The notes beneath the pieces are model-generated. The model did not search any database. It was given only the letters and a program-made list of their open reading frames with translations, and was not told the origin of the DNA. The position numbers and the translations under genes were made by a program. Below are positions 45,481 to 54,112 of a DNA stretch of 64,000 nucleotides, piece after piece. The stretch is from assembly GCA_036835375.1 (NCBI GenBank), contig DAITMB010000003.1, positions 1-64,000 on the forward strand, in the 5' to 3' direction. Source of the DNA: JANQTF01 sp036835375. GTDB lineage: Bacteria > Bacteroidota > Bacteroidia > J057. Position 1 is the stretch's first letter. Every line of letters begins with the position of its first letter.

Positions 45481-45674
45481 GATTCACAGAAATGATGGTC
45501 GGGGTCAAAGTCAATTGCTGGAAATGAAGAGAGCCACAGTCGGCGAATAGCTCCCAAAGACTATTATGGCTCGTTGCGCGAAAAACATTGCCAAAAATTA
45601 AGTCAAGAGCAGTGTCAAGAGACAAATCTCTGAACGAAATTAATAGCTCAGCCCAATATTCGCCAAAAAAACCT

Positions 45675-47123
45675 TCATTGTCCCGATTCCAATCCCGCCA
45701 CGACGCCCAGATTGACTTCTTTGGGGTCGGCTCCTCCGCCCAGTTCGCGCATAACTTTGCCGACAAAGAAGCCCAAAAGACCTTTTTTGCCAGCTCGATA
45801 GCGATGCACCTCTTCGGGATGCGCAGCCATGATGGCCTGCATGATCTCCGCGATCTTGCCCGCTTGGGACACTAGCCTGATGCCAAGGTGATCAGCCAAG
45901 GCGCTGGCGCTCAGCGAAGGAGTTGCAAGTAGTGCAGGAAGCAACTTCTCCTTGGCATCGTGGTGACTCACTGCCCCCGTCTCGACTAAATCGATAAGTT
46001 CGGCCAATGCAGCAGGGGACAGTGGAATCTGCTCCCAGGTCCAGGTCGTTTGGTGCAGCGCCGCACTGATCGGACCCAGCAACCAATTGGCTGCTGGGCG
46101 AGGCGGACAGCCCTCTGCGATAGATGATTCGAGCAAGTCACTGAGATGACGGTCTTCGACCAACGCCATAGCCTCCGATTCTCCGATTCCATAGGACTCG
46201 GTATAGACTTTCCACCGCGCCATGGGCAAAGTGACCACGAGCGCGCGCGCTTCCTTCAGCCACTGCTCCGGCAAGTTCAAAGGCGGCAAATCTGGCTCTA
46301 TGAAATAGCGATAGTCTTGCACATTCTCTTTGCTTCTCATGGGCAGGGTGCTCCCATTTCGCGCATCAAAGGCCCGTGTCTCTTGCTGCACAGATGCTCC
46401 TGCATCCAACAACTTCGTTTGGCGAGCCACTTCGAACTCGATGGCTCGCTGTAAAAAGCTGAACGAATTGATGTTTTTGACCTCCACCCGTGTGCCGAGC
46501 TTAGCCTGTGCATTGGCTCTTAAGGACACATTCACATCGCAGCGAAGGTTCCCTTTTTCCATGTCGCCATCGCTCACGCCGAGGTATCGCACCATGCGGC
46601 GGATCTCCGCCAGAAAAGAGACTGCTGCCTGGATACTGTGCAATTCTGGTCGCGTGACAAGTTCCAGCAGCGGAGTTCCTGCCCGATTGAGGTCCACAAA
46701 AGAGGCGCTGAGATCTTGGTCGTGAATGCTTTTTCCTGCATCCTCCTCCACGTGAATGCGCTCAATGGCGATTCGCTGCCAAGCCCGATCTACCCAAATG
46801 TCCAGATACCCTTCCCGACAGAGTGGTCGATCGCTTTGAGTACGCTGGTATCCTTTCGGAAGATCCGGATAGAAATAGTGCTTTCGGGCAAATCGACTGT
46901 GTCGGTCGATCTCGCAATGCGTGGCAAGCCCCATACGCACCCCGAGACGTAGGGCCTCGGTGTTGAGCTGCGGCAACACCCCCGGATGTGCCCAAGTGAT
47001 CACTGATACCTGTGTGTTGGGGGACGTGGTCTGCCCCGCACTTTCGGTCGAGAACAATTTGCGCCGGGTCAGCATCTGGATGTGGATTTCCAGTCCAATG
47101 ACGATCTGGTAGGGCTCCTTCAT
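45675..47123 (-). CDS. gatB: Aspartyl/glutamyl-tRNA amidotransferase subunit B
   Basis: Subunit B of the GatCAB amidotransferase, which turns Glu-tRNA(Gln) or Asp-tRNA(Asn) into the amide forms. ATG 47123 gives 482 residues, the normal length, with MKEPYQIVIGLEIHIQMLTR at the start, HKYFYPDLPKGYQ-like KHYFYPDLPKGYQ, LNRAGTPLLELVTRPEL, MEKGNLRCDVNVSL, VEVKNINSF and RYFIEPDLPP. The C-terminal YqeY-like tail is present (GKIAEIMQAIMAAHPEEVHR to VMRELGGGADP). Genes for subunits A and C are not adjacent. A frame start 84 bp upstream adds no family residues. Confidence 0.97.
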   Translation of the reverse strand: MKEPYQIVIGLEIHIQMLTRRKLFSTESAGQTTSPNTQVSVITWAHPGVLPQLNTEALRLGVRMGLATHCEIDRHSRFARKHYFYPDLPKGYQRTQSDRPLCREGYLDIWVDRAWQRIAIERIHVEEDAGKSIHDQDLSASFVDLNRAGTPLLELVTRPELHSIQAAVSFLAEIRRMVRYLGVSDGDMEKGNLRCDVNVSLRANAQAKLGTRVEVKNINSFSFLQRAIEFEVARQTKLLDAGASVQQETRAFDARNGSTLPMRSKENVQDYRYFIEPDLPPLNLPEQWLKEARALVVTLPMARWKVYTESYGIGESEAMALVEDRHLSDLLESSIAEGCPPRPAANWLLGPISAALHQTTWTWEQIPLSPAALAELIDLVETGAVSHHDAKEKLLPALLATPSLSASALADHLGIRLVSQAGKIAEIMQAIMAAHPEEVHRYRAGKKGLLGFFVGKVMRELGGGADPKEVNLGVVAGLESGQ

Positions 47124-47347
47124 ACAGGAAAAATAGCCTAAAGCTGGAAAAAGATCACTTAAATTATACCCCAAAGCCTCGCAATCTCTCATTTCGACCT
47201 CGTGCAATAAGCGATCTTGGGTGGTTTTTGTGCCATTCCTTTACAAATAAAGCGCCCCGAAGAGCGCTCTATCATTTTGAGATGAGAAAAAATCCCTCTG
47301 TGGAGACTCAGGAAGCGGCACTAACAATGGATACCTCCTGGAACGAA

Positions 47348-47695
47348 TCATAGGTGCATCCACTCCTTTTTGGCGAGGAGTTCTTCTACAGTCTCGACGT
47401 ATTCGGGGTCAGGCACGCAGCAATCCACAGGGCATACTGCTGCACATTGCGGTTCTTCATGAAAGCCCGTGCACTCGGTGCATTTGTAGGGCGTAATGTA
47501 GTACACCTCATCTGACACAGGGTCCTGATCCTCATCTGCATCCACCACGTTGCCATCGCCAAAATCCAGCTGACCTTTGAGTCCTGTACCTTGAGAAAAC
47601 TTCCAAGGCACACCCGGCTCATAGATCGCTGTATTTGGACACTCTGGCTCGCAGGCACCGCAGTTAATGCACTCGTCAGTGATGATAATGGCCAT
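47348..47695 (-). CDS. Dicluster [4Fe-4S] ferredoxin
   Basis: A 115-residue electron carrier. The first cluster motif is C9-x2-C12-x2-C15-x3-C19 (ECINCGACEPECPN). The second is C72-x2-C75-x8-C84-x3-C88 (KCTECTGFHEEPQCAAVCP), with further C92/C93. The acidic linker between the clusters (DFGDGNVVDADEDQDP) is a long insert of about 45 residues. It is divergent from an acyl-CoA reductase gene, an arrangement also seen in other Bacteroidota, so it could feed electrons to that or to another flavoenzyme. A -7-like promoter box lies upstream. Confidence 0.95.
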   Translation of the reverse strand: MAIIITDECINCGACEPECPNTAIYEPGVPWKFSQGTGLKGQLDFGDGNVVDADEDQDPVSDEVYYITPYKCTECTGFHEEPQCAAVCPVDCCVPDPEYVETVEELLAKKEWMHL

Positions 47696-47747
47696 ATGTT
47701 CAGCAGTTTTGAAGTCGAATGGTTGATAAAGGCATTGGATAACTTTG

Positions 47748-47755
47748 CAAAAATA
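47748..47755 (-). promoter_or_regulatory. Candidate -7 element of the ferredoxin gene
   Basis: The minus strand reads TATTTTTG, an exact TAnnTTTG match, 52 bp before the ferredoxin ATG. No convincing -33 TTG at normal distance. Confidence 0.35.
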
Positions 47756-47955
47756 CGATTGTTTCCCCTAAGATGTTCTATGATGTGTCTCTCGCTCTGG
47801 GTAAGTTTTGAAGGCCATTCAACCAGAAGATGCTTCTCTTTGCTCATCACAAGGGATTCTCGGTCTGAGTGAAAGACCGATTCATCACGCCAATTTTTGT
47901 TCCTTGGTGTGGCGTGCTACGTTTTTTATCCATTTCACGCTCATTTTGTTGACAC

Positions 47956-48969
47956 ATGGCCCTAGACAGCAACTGGATAGATCGATTGACGCTGCTTCAG
48001 CCCATCCTGAATCCCGACGCATTGCCCAGCAAGGTGTTGGCACAAGCGATCGCTGACAATCCCTGGTTTTCTGAAGCTGACATCCGGCAGAGTCTCAGCG
48101 CCCTTCGAGGATGGCTGGAGCCCGACTCCCTCGCTGCATTTCTGAATCGCTATCCCAAGACGACATCTTCCCCCGTCAAAATCGGTGTGATCGCAGCAGG
48201 CAACTTGCCGCTGGTGTGCTTTCACGATGTGCTCTGCGTGTTGTTGAGCGGACAACAACTTTATCTCAAACCTGCGACACAAGACAAGGTCCTGATCACT
48301 TGGATTCGGGATGCCTGGTGTGAAAAGTTGCCGGAAATAGGGAAAACCTTTCACCTTAGTGGAAATCTCCCGAAGACGGATCTCTTGATTGCCACAGGGA
48401 GCAACAATACCGCTCGGCACCTGAAAGATAGCTATGGAGACATCCCACATTTGATACGAAAAAACCGTTTTTCAGTCGCACTGATCGGCCCTGACACCAC
48501 CCAGGAAGACCTAATGGCCCTTCAATCAGACATCTTTTCCTACAATGGGCTCGGCTGTCGAAACGTGAGTCATGCGCTACTGCTTCCAGGATTTTCCAAG
48601 ACAAATTGGGAAGAAAGCCTACGTAGCTTTCCCATAGATCGGCTACATCCCCTATATCTGGAACGCTATTTGATCGAACGTGTAAGAAAAAGCATGATGC
48701 GTGAGCCGTTTTTCGACATGGGCTCCATCCTGCGCGTTCCTTCACAAAACCTGAAATATGCTGCGATGGCAGTCATTCACGAACTGGAACTAAATAGTTT
48801 GGAAGAGGCAGAATTACACTGTCTTCAGCATCAGGACCAGATCCAGTGCATCGTGGGCAAAGACGTTCCTTACGGACAATCTCAGTCCCCCGATATACAC
48901 GATTTCGCCGATGGCGTGGATACCATCCGATGGATTTTGCGGCAATTGGAGCGGATTCAGGCAGGTTAA
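47956..48969 (+). CDS. Acyl-CoA reductase (LuxC-like)
   Basis: A 337-residue NAD(P)H-dependent enzyme of the aldehyde-dehydrogenase-like LuxC family. Visible are the cofactor/fold strand IGVIAAGNLPLVCFHDVL, the KPATQDK segment, TDLLIATGSNNTARHL, the RFSVALIG turn and the active-site region SYNGLGCRNVSHALLL with catalytic C201. It is at the short end for the family. It is divergent from the ferredoxin gene, and in related genomes these two are neighbours. Reduction of acyl-CoA or an acyl thioester to aldehyde is expected from the family; the specific substrate is not known. Confidence 0.9.
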   Translation: MALDSNWIDRLTLLQPILNPDALPSKVLAQAIADNPWFSEADIRQSLSALRGWLEPDSLAAFLNRYPKTTSSPVKIGVIAAGNLPLVCFHDVLCVLLSGQQLYLKPATQDKVLITWIRDAWCEKLPEIGKTFHLSGNLPKTDLLIATGSNNTARHLKDSYGDIPHLIRKNRFSVALIGPDTTQEDLMALQSDIFSYNGLGCRNVSHALLLPGFSKTNWEESLRSFPIDRLHPLYLERYLIERVRKSMMREPFFDMGSILRVPSQNLKYAAMAVIHELELNSLEEAELHCLQHQDQIQCIVGKDVPYGQSQSPDIHDFADGVDTIRWILRQLERIQAG

Positions 48970-49196
48970 TCGTTTCATTGAACTTGCTTCTCCCTCATTT
49001 CAGTAATGCCTTAGAAAGTCTTGATTATTGGTTTCAAAACTGAATAGTTTTTGGTAATTTTAGTGACTGGTATAATTCATTCGTGGATAGTCCAAAAATT
49101 CGTCACATTTGGCCATTTGCGCACTATCCAGCCTTTCCCCCGGGCTCCATTTTTGGCATGAATCGTTGGCAAATCAGCTTAATTTTTTTAATGACC

Positions 49197-50954
49197 ATGA
49201 AGAGGTTCTTTTCCCTGATCCGCCTTTCTTATTTCCTTGCTTTATCTCTGCTATTTCTGACAACACCTCCCCTGTTGGGCCAAGAATATCGTAGCGCATG
49301 GGAGCCAACTGATTTTTTTGGAATCCCCGGGAGGGATAAACAAAATGCCTTTTTCGACGAATTCGAAGACAACCGCAACGCATGGGATCTCGGTCAATCC
49401 ATGCTCCAAGAAGAAATCAGAGAAGGTGACTTCTATTTAGCAACCCTCACCGACCGTGTGTACACCAAGCGCCGATCCATCCCGATGAATCACACGGGAA
49501 ATTATGAGATCGAAATTCGGATGCGCTATGTGAAGGGAGAAGAGACCAGTGCCATGGGCCTCACTTTTGGTCGGGACATGCGCGGCAATGAGTTCAATTT
49601 TCTCATTACGCCACGCGGTAACTTCCGCATCATCGAAGTCCGAAACCAGCGTTCCTTTGATTTGCAAGGCTGGCAGCCATGTCGCAACATCACCGTCTAT
49701 TCCTACAACTCCCTCATGGTGAGAAAGGTAGCTGAAAGATGGTATTTCTTCATCAACGAAGAGCTCGTGGGCCAAATGTCAGCGAGAGAGTTGTATGGCA
49801 ATGACTTTGGATTCTCCATTGGCGGCAACATGGCCATCGAGGTGGACAATCTCCGCATCTCGGAGATCAGAACTGTGGACAATACGGGACCCGAAATCAC
49901 CCTAAGCTCTCCTGTGCTTCAGCAAGGACCTATCACCGTGAATGACCGGAGCCAAGTGATCAAGGGCAAAGTATTTGATGTATCTGGCATTTCCGAACTC
50001 AAGATCAATGGCACGACGGTCCGCCCCACACCAGATGGTACTTTCATCGCTTCCCTTCAAATGCGGGATAACAACACAACGGTCGAGATCGTGGCGCTAG
50101 ACCGCTTTCGCAACATTTCGACAGTTCAATTTGCTTTGATTTATCAAGATCCGGCTGTGCCGCCTTCCACTTATCAGCCCCTACCTACGGGACCCACCAA
50201 CCCTGCATTTACCTACCAGCCATATCCTACTTCCACCAGCTCGGTCAATGAGTATGGAGGAAAAAACTACATCGTGCTCATCGGCATCAATCGCTATCAG
50301 TATTGGAACACCCTGCATAATGCAGTGAGAGATTGCAATGACCTTTCGAGCACCCTCACCAATCTCTACCAGTTTGACGCGGCGAATGTCATCACGATGT
50401 TCAATGAAGAAGCGACGCGCGAAAATATTCTGGAGCTGTTCGAAATGCTGCAAGACAAAATTGGCAACAATGACAACTTGCTCATTTACTATGCCGGGCA
50501 TGGTTTCTATGACAGCGGCGCGGGTCTGGGCTACTGGGTTCCTTCCAATGCGAGACTCAACAAAGTGCCCGACTTTATCCGAAACTCGACCATTCACGAC
50601 TACCTCCGCACCATCAATTCTCGCCACACGCTCCTCATTGCAGATGCCTGCTACGCCGGTTCTTTGTTTGCTCACGCCAGAGGCGCCATTATCAACGAAG
50701 CCAACAAATCTCGCTGGGCATTCACGTCTGGAGACATTGAAAAAGTGTGGGATGGCCAGCCAGGAGAAAATAGCCCTTTTGCGCGAAATCTCATTCTATT
50801 CCTCAAATCCACCAGCTACCAAAAGGTGCGCGCCAATGACATGATCGAGTCTGTATCAGAATTGGTCCAGCGAAATAGCTCCCAAAATCCTCGAGGGGAT
50901 GCGCTCCTCAATGTTGGCGATGAGGGAGGGGTATTCATCTTTCACCGTCGTTGA
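49197..50954 (+). CDS. Exported caspase-family (C14) protein
   Basis: ATG 49197 (or 49191) gives a signal peptide (MKRFFSLIRLSYFLALSLLFLTTPPLLGQ). Of 585 residues, about 45-230 form a concanavalin-like beta domain (FEDNRNAWDLG, GNYEIEIRMRYVKGEE, WYFFINEELVGQM). About 230-325 is a bacterial Ig-like domain (TGPEITLSSPVLQ...IVALDRFRN). A Pro/Thr/Tyr linker follows, then a caspase p20 domain from about 355 (NYIVLIGINRYQYW). The catalytic dyad is intact: H435 in YYAGHG and C485 in ADACYAGS. Export plus two binding modules suggests a surface or periplasmic protease of the metacaspase/paracaspase type. The last 20 bp overlap the lpxK stop on the opposite strand. Confidence 0.9.
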   Translation: MKRFFSLIRLSYFLALSLLFLTTPPLLGQEYRSAWEPTDFFGIPGRDKQNAFFDEFEDNRNAWDLGQSMLQEEIREGDFYLATLTDRVYTKRRSIPMNHTGNYEIEIRMRYVKGEETSAMGLTFGRDMRGNEFNFLITPRGNFRIIEVRNQRSFDLQGWQPCRNITVYSYNSLMVRKVAERWYFFINEELVGQMSARELYGNDFGFSIGGNMAIEVDNLRISEIRTVDNTGPEITLSSPVLQQGPITVNDRSQVIKGKVFDVSGISELKINGTTVRPTPDGTFIASLQMRDNNTTVEIVALDRFRNISTVQFALIYQDPAVPPSTYQPLPTGPTNPAFTYQPYPTSTSSVNEYGGKNYIVLIGINRYQYWNTLHNAVRDCNDLSSTLTNLYQFDAANVITMFNEEATRENILELFEMLQDKIGNNDNLLIYYAGHGFYDSGAGLGYWVPSNARLNKVPDFIRNSTIHDYLRTINSRHTLLIADACYAGSLFAHARGAIINEANKSRWAFTSGDIEKVWDGQPGENSPFARNLILFLKSTSYQKVRANDMIESVSELVQRNSSQNPRGDALLNVGDEGGVFIFHRR

Positions 50955-52122
50955 GATCGCTGTTGAGATGATCGTGCCGTTGAGAAACTGCTTGTTGGGA
51001 GGTGTTGACCAGCTCTTGAATGCGACTTGTCAGTGCTCCTGGCGGATTCAGCCACACCAGATCAAGATAGAGGGTGAATAATCTTGATTGAAAAAATGAA
51101 TCAGAGCCTGCTTGCAAATGCAAGCGGGCTTTGTCTTTTTCGGTGGTAAGCAACTTCGCCGTAGGAAAGGCGCGTAGCGCATCGCCGATCCGGCGTTCAT
51201 CTCTGGGACGATATACATGGTGGTCGCCAAAGCACACATGGGCAACCACGACCATTCCCGCATCTGTGGCTACTCGGTGGAAGGAGGCATTATTTCCTAA
51301 GCCTGAAAACAAGACAACAGATTGGCCTTGCCATTGGGCCATGTTCGATTTCTGCCCGTCAGGGGCCTGAATCCAAGCAGCCTTGACCTGAGTTCCAAGC
51401 ACAGGCTTCGCCCAAGGAGATAATCGGAGTTGAAGCGCCCGCCATGCCTCGACGCTTTCGACACGGTTGACCAGCAGCATGTCTGCAACTGAAAGGGTAA
51501 AGAGCGGTTCCCGCAATCTTCCCCTCGGCAACAGATGGTCCTCATCCGGCATTCGGGTTGCATCCAAGAGCACCAAGTCTAGGTCGCGGCACACCCGCAA
51601 ATGCTGGAAGGCATCATCCAGAATGATCAAATCGGGGTTTCCCTCCTTCATCAATCGCTTCATCCCTGTTTTTCTGGACTCACACACTGCGACCAAGCTG
51701 TCAGGAAATCGCCGCGACACCATCAGGGCTTCGTCTCCTGTCTCAGCGCTCGACATCGCAGGGTTCACGCGCAGATAGCCCCTCGTGCGACGGCCGTATC
51801 CCCGACTGAGATACGCTGGCCGAAAGCCCTGATCCAGACAATGCGATATGAGCCACATGGCCAGGGGTGTCTTGCCTGTGCCTCCCGTAGAGATATTTCC
51901 GACGGAAATCACAGGAACCGGGGCGCGATATCTTCGGTCGGGATGGTGCTGGTACCATGTGCGGCGGCCCTTCATCCAGCCCCCATACAGCGTCACAAAA
52001 GGAAAAGTGAGCAGCCGCCACAAGAACGTTTTCCATGAAATTTTGTGAAGTCCCAAACTTCTGAATTCACCGAAACGACTCGGTCTTGCGTCCTGCGGCC
52101 CTTCGTCAGATAAGCGACTCAT
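50935..52122 (-). CDS. lpxK: Tetraacyldisaccharide 4'-kinase
   Basis: Phosphorylates the 4' position of the lipid A disaccharide at the inner-membrane face. The 395-residue product has a hydrophobic helix (about 38-50), the P-loop VGNISTGGTGKTP (about 74-86), YLSRGYGRRTRG, GDEALMVSRR, LIILDDAFQHLRVCRDLDLV with the DxxFQH motif, DHLLPRGRLREP and the C-terminal TTEKDKARL. The 20-bp tail-to-tail overlap with the caspase gene is unusual, and a plus-strand terminator-like hairpin lies inside its coding region (51105-51140). The start gives about 30 extra residues before the membrane helix. Confidence 0.96.
   Translation of the reverse strand: MSRLSDEGPQDARPSRFGEFRSLGLHKISWKTFLWRLLTFPFVTLYGGWMKGRRTWYQHHPDRRYRAPVPVISVGNISTGGTGKTPLAMWLISHCLDQGFRPAYLSRGYGRRTRGYLRVNPAMSSAETGDEALMVSRRFPDSLVAVCESRKTGMKRLMKEGNPDLIILDDAFQHLRVCRDLDLVLLDATRMPDEDHLLPRGRLREPLFTLSVADMLLVNRVESVEAWRALQLRLSPWAKPVLGTQVKAAWIQAPDGQKSNMAQWQGQSVVLFSGLGNNASFHRVATDAGMVVVAHVCFGDHHVYRPRDERRIGDALRAFPTAKLLTTEKDKARLHLQAGSDSFFQSRLFTLYLDLVWLNPPGALTSRIQELVNTSQQAVSQRHDHLNSDLNDGER
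51105..51140 (+). terminator. Terminator-like hairpin embedded in lpxK antisense, for the caspase transcript
   Basis: Arms agcctgcttgca (51105-51116) and tgcaagcgggct (51119-51130) pair over 12 bp with one G-U, and are followed by TTGTCTTTTT. It is 150 bp past the caspase stop, on the coding strand of that gene and within lpxK. Confidence 0.6.
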
Positions 52123-52185
52123 TCGCGTGAGAAGTAGGAAATAGAGGAGAGAACAGCTTGATACATGATCCTGCTTTTGTGATCG

Positions 52186-52584
52186 CTACGCAATTTTGCC
52201 GCGCTCACGGTATTCTTTCTCCATTCGAAGCACATTTCGCTCTTGCTGAATGCCAGCATAGGATTGGTAAATCCTCGTTTGGTCCTTGATGAGCCACAGG
52301 ATCAGGTCTGGATCTTCGGGATGGAGGCTAAATCGAAAGTCATAATATCCCTGGCGCTGGCCTAACACAAAATCTACTGAAGGGATGTCGATGGTCTCCA
52401 CCGACAAGTGCTCCAAGACCATTCTCATGCTGCGGAGCAGCGGAATGGATTCGTAGAGCGAATGACCGATCCAAGGTTGGAGGTTGGTGAGAGAATGGCA
52501 GCTTTCCAGCATGATGCCACTCTTCCGAAACACAATTAACTGTGTATCGACGAGGAGCAAAGATTTGAGTTCTCTAAGATTCAT
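52186..52584 (-). CDS. PAS-like small protein of a Ras-like GTPase operon
   Basis: A 132-residue protein. It reads as a PAS-like fold: LLLVDTQLIVFRKSGIMLES as the first strands, then IGHSLYESIPLLRSM and the strands GYYDFRFSLHPEDPDLILWLIKDQT. A terminal charged helix (YQSYAGIQQERNVLRMEKEYRE) looks like a signal-transfer coiled coil. PAS assignment is by pattern only. Its start overlaps the GTPase stop by 11 bp, so it is translated with it. It is the last gene of the three-gene operon and probably senses or scaffolds. Confidence 0.65.
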   Translation of the reverse strand: MNLRELKSLLLVDTQLIVFRKSGIMLESCHSLTNLQPWIGHSLYESIPLLRSMRMVLEHLSVETIDIPSVDFVLGQRQGYYDFRFSLHPEDPDLILWLIKDQTRIYQSYAGIQQERNVLRMEKEYRERGKIA

Positions 52585-53101
52585 CTTGAATCAGGATATG
52601 AGCCAACCGTTGAAACATCTCATCGACGTGGTCCCCGGTGAGGGCACTGGTGTAAATATCAAGGGGAACTTGCTCCTGCATGCGTTGCAGCTCTGCCTGA
52701 GAGAGCAAGTCCATTTTGTTGCCCGCGAGGAGGCGTTTGGCCTTGGGCATCATGGCTTCCAAGACCTGAAGCTGGTGAGTCATCGGCTCCCAGGTTGATG
52801 GCCGGGAGAGATCAATCACAAAAATATACCCGTGTGCCCCGTTGAGATAGTATTGCGGAATTCTGACGGGGTCATCCTGTCCGGCAATGTCCCAAATGAT
52901 CAGTTCTACACGCGTTTGCTCTACTTCTACCAGCTTTTGGTCCACCCGAAGGCCAATGGTCGTGAGGTATTCGCTTGAAAATTCCCGGGTCACAAATCGA
53001 CTGATGAGAGATGTTTTTCCCACCGCATGACTCCCGAGCAGGGCAATTTTTTTACTGATTCCTACTTTGGTTGAATCCATCAAAATGGGATTGTAAGGCA
53101 T
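52574..53101 (-). CDS. Ras/Rab-like small GTPase
   Basis: A 175-residue small GTPase. All five G motifs are present: G1 P-loop GSHAVGKT (23-30), G2 threonine T47/T48 in YLTTIG, G3 WDIAGQD (70-76) with Q75 at the Ras Gln61 position, G4 NKMD (128-131) and G5 TSA (151-153). No lipidation motif is evident. The GTPase part resembles eukaryotic Rab/Arf and bacterial Rab-like proteins more than the translation GTPases. It overlaps the upstream gene by about 50 bp (or 29 bp if the in-frame ATG at 53080 is used) and the downstream PAS-like gene by 11 bp, so the three are tightly coupled. Such GTPases pair with roadblock/longin-type regulators, as MglA does with MglB. Confidence 0.9.
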   Translation of the reverse strand: MPYNPILMDSTKVGISKKIALLGSHAVGKTSLISRFVTREFSSEYLTTIGLRVDQKLVEVEQTRVELIIWDIAGQDDPVRIPQYYLNGAHGYIFVIDLSRPSTWEPMTHQLQVLEAMMPKAKRLLAGNKMDLLSQAELQRMQEQVPLDIYTSALTGDHVDEMFQRLAHILIQDES

Positions 53102-53918
53102 GAGATAGACGATCCTGAAGCACTTGGGTCACAGATTCATCTGCTGATATCGGATGTTCGGCACAAAATACCTCTACATGCGTGCGAAGAAATCTGGCGT
53201 ACTCGACGTCCGGAGCTCCTTCTATGACCGTAGCGATGTAAAAATGGGAGAAGCTAAAAATCTTGATGTGATAATCCTCGTATTCCAGGGTATCTAGTTC
53301 CTGGCCATTTTTTTGGAAAGCATCCTCCAAAAAGTTCTTGATCCCAGTGAGCATTCCCGCCACCATCTGCGACCGGGTGACTTCGTGCAGGGCATAGTGC
53401 CCCATCGCCAGGCCCGTGTCCTTTTGAATCACAAACACCTCTTCGAGGCGCTGGCGGCTGGCCATTTCCCGGAAGAGAAGCTCTTCGTAAGAAATGCCAC
53501 TGAACCAGGACTTGAAGCGAAGCTGAATGGTGGACCAGGAAAATGGGTCTTTGAGGCGCTTATCGAGACCTTCCGAAATGCGACGAATTTCTTCTTTAAG
53601 GTATCTGCCAATGATCTTGCCGATAATGGGATAAAGGGCATCAATGATGACGTCCCGCTCCTCTTCAATTTGCCGCTTGATGGCCGGTCCCATGAATTTC
53701 CCAAAAAGCTTCGGGAAATTCTTCTGCATCATCTCCACTTGCCCTTCCAGATAGGGCGTGAGCCGCGTGGCGAATGCCTTGTCATCCCCCAAAGCCGCTT
53801 CCATCTCAGCAAATCGCTCCATGAGCAGGGCTTGGCTCTCCCGATCCTCCGCCAATAAGAGTTCCCGAAGCTCCTCCAGCCCCTTTGCAGCTTGTTGTTC
53901 CTGAAGGCTCACGCTCAT
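53052..53918 (-). CDS. Helical + roadblock/longin-like regulator candidate of the GTPase
   Basis: A 288-residue protein with two halves. Residues about 1-155 are helical and charged, with the conserved-looking LTPYLEGQVEMMQKNFPKLF, MGPAIKRQIEEERDVIIDALYPIIGKIIGRYLKE and FSGISYEELLFREMASR. Residues about 160-270 read as a mixed alpha/beta fold: VFVIQKDTGLAMGHYAL, then QMVAGMLTGIKNFLEDAF, LDTLEYEDYHIKIFSFSHFY and IATVIEG. That strand-strand-helix-strand-strand order is the pattern of roadblock/longin domains, which regulate small GTPases. I recall similar pairs in cyanobacteria and other Bacteroidota, but no search was possible. It is the first gene of the operon. Confidence 0.7.
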   Translation of the reverse strand: MSVSLQEQQAAKGLEELRELLLAEDRESQALLMERFAEMEAALGDDKAFATRLTPYLEGQVEMMQKNFPKLFGKFMGPAIKRQIEEERDVIIDALYPIIGKIIGRYLKEEIRRISEGLDKRLKDPFSWSTIQLRFKSWFSGISYEELLFREMASRQRLEEVFVIQKDTGLAMGHYALHEVTRSQMVAGMLTGIKNFLEDAFQKNGQELDTLEYEDYHIKIFSFSHFYIATVIEGAPDVEYARFLRTHVEVFCAEHPISADESVTQVLQDRLSHALQSHFDGFNQSRNQ

Positions 53919-54112
53919 TTCTATATGCTTTCCTTGAATTTACTCCCCGAATCCAAGACCGATGCTTCCCCTCTACGAAAACCCAGCGGAACCTAAGGCA
54001 TTGATTTACCAAGATAAAAAGGAAAATCTGCTCACCCGGTGTCGATCTGCAAAAGAAGTATAACCAAAAATGGAACCTTGGACAAATTTCTCTTTTCGAC
54101 CAGCTACCAGAC

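Noticed and set aside
52186..53918. Assigning the GTPase operon as mglA/mglB
   Set aside because: The GTPase is Rab/Ras-like and the partner has a long extra helical half; the names would overstate the similarity.
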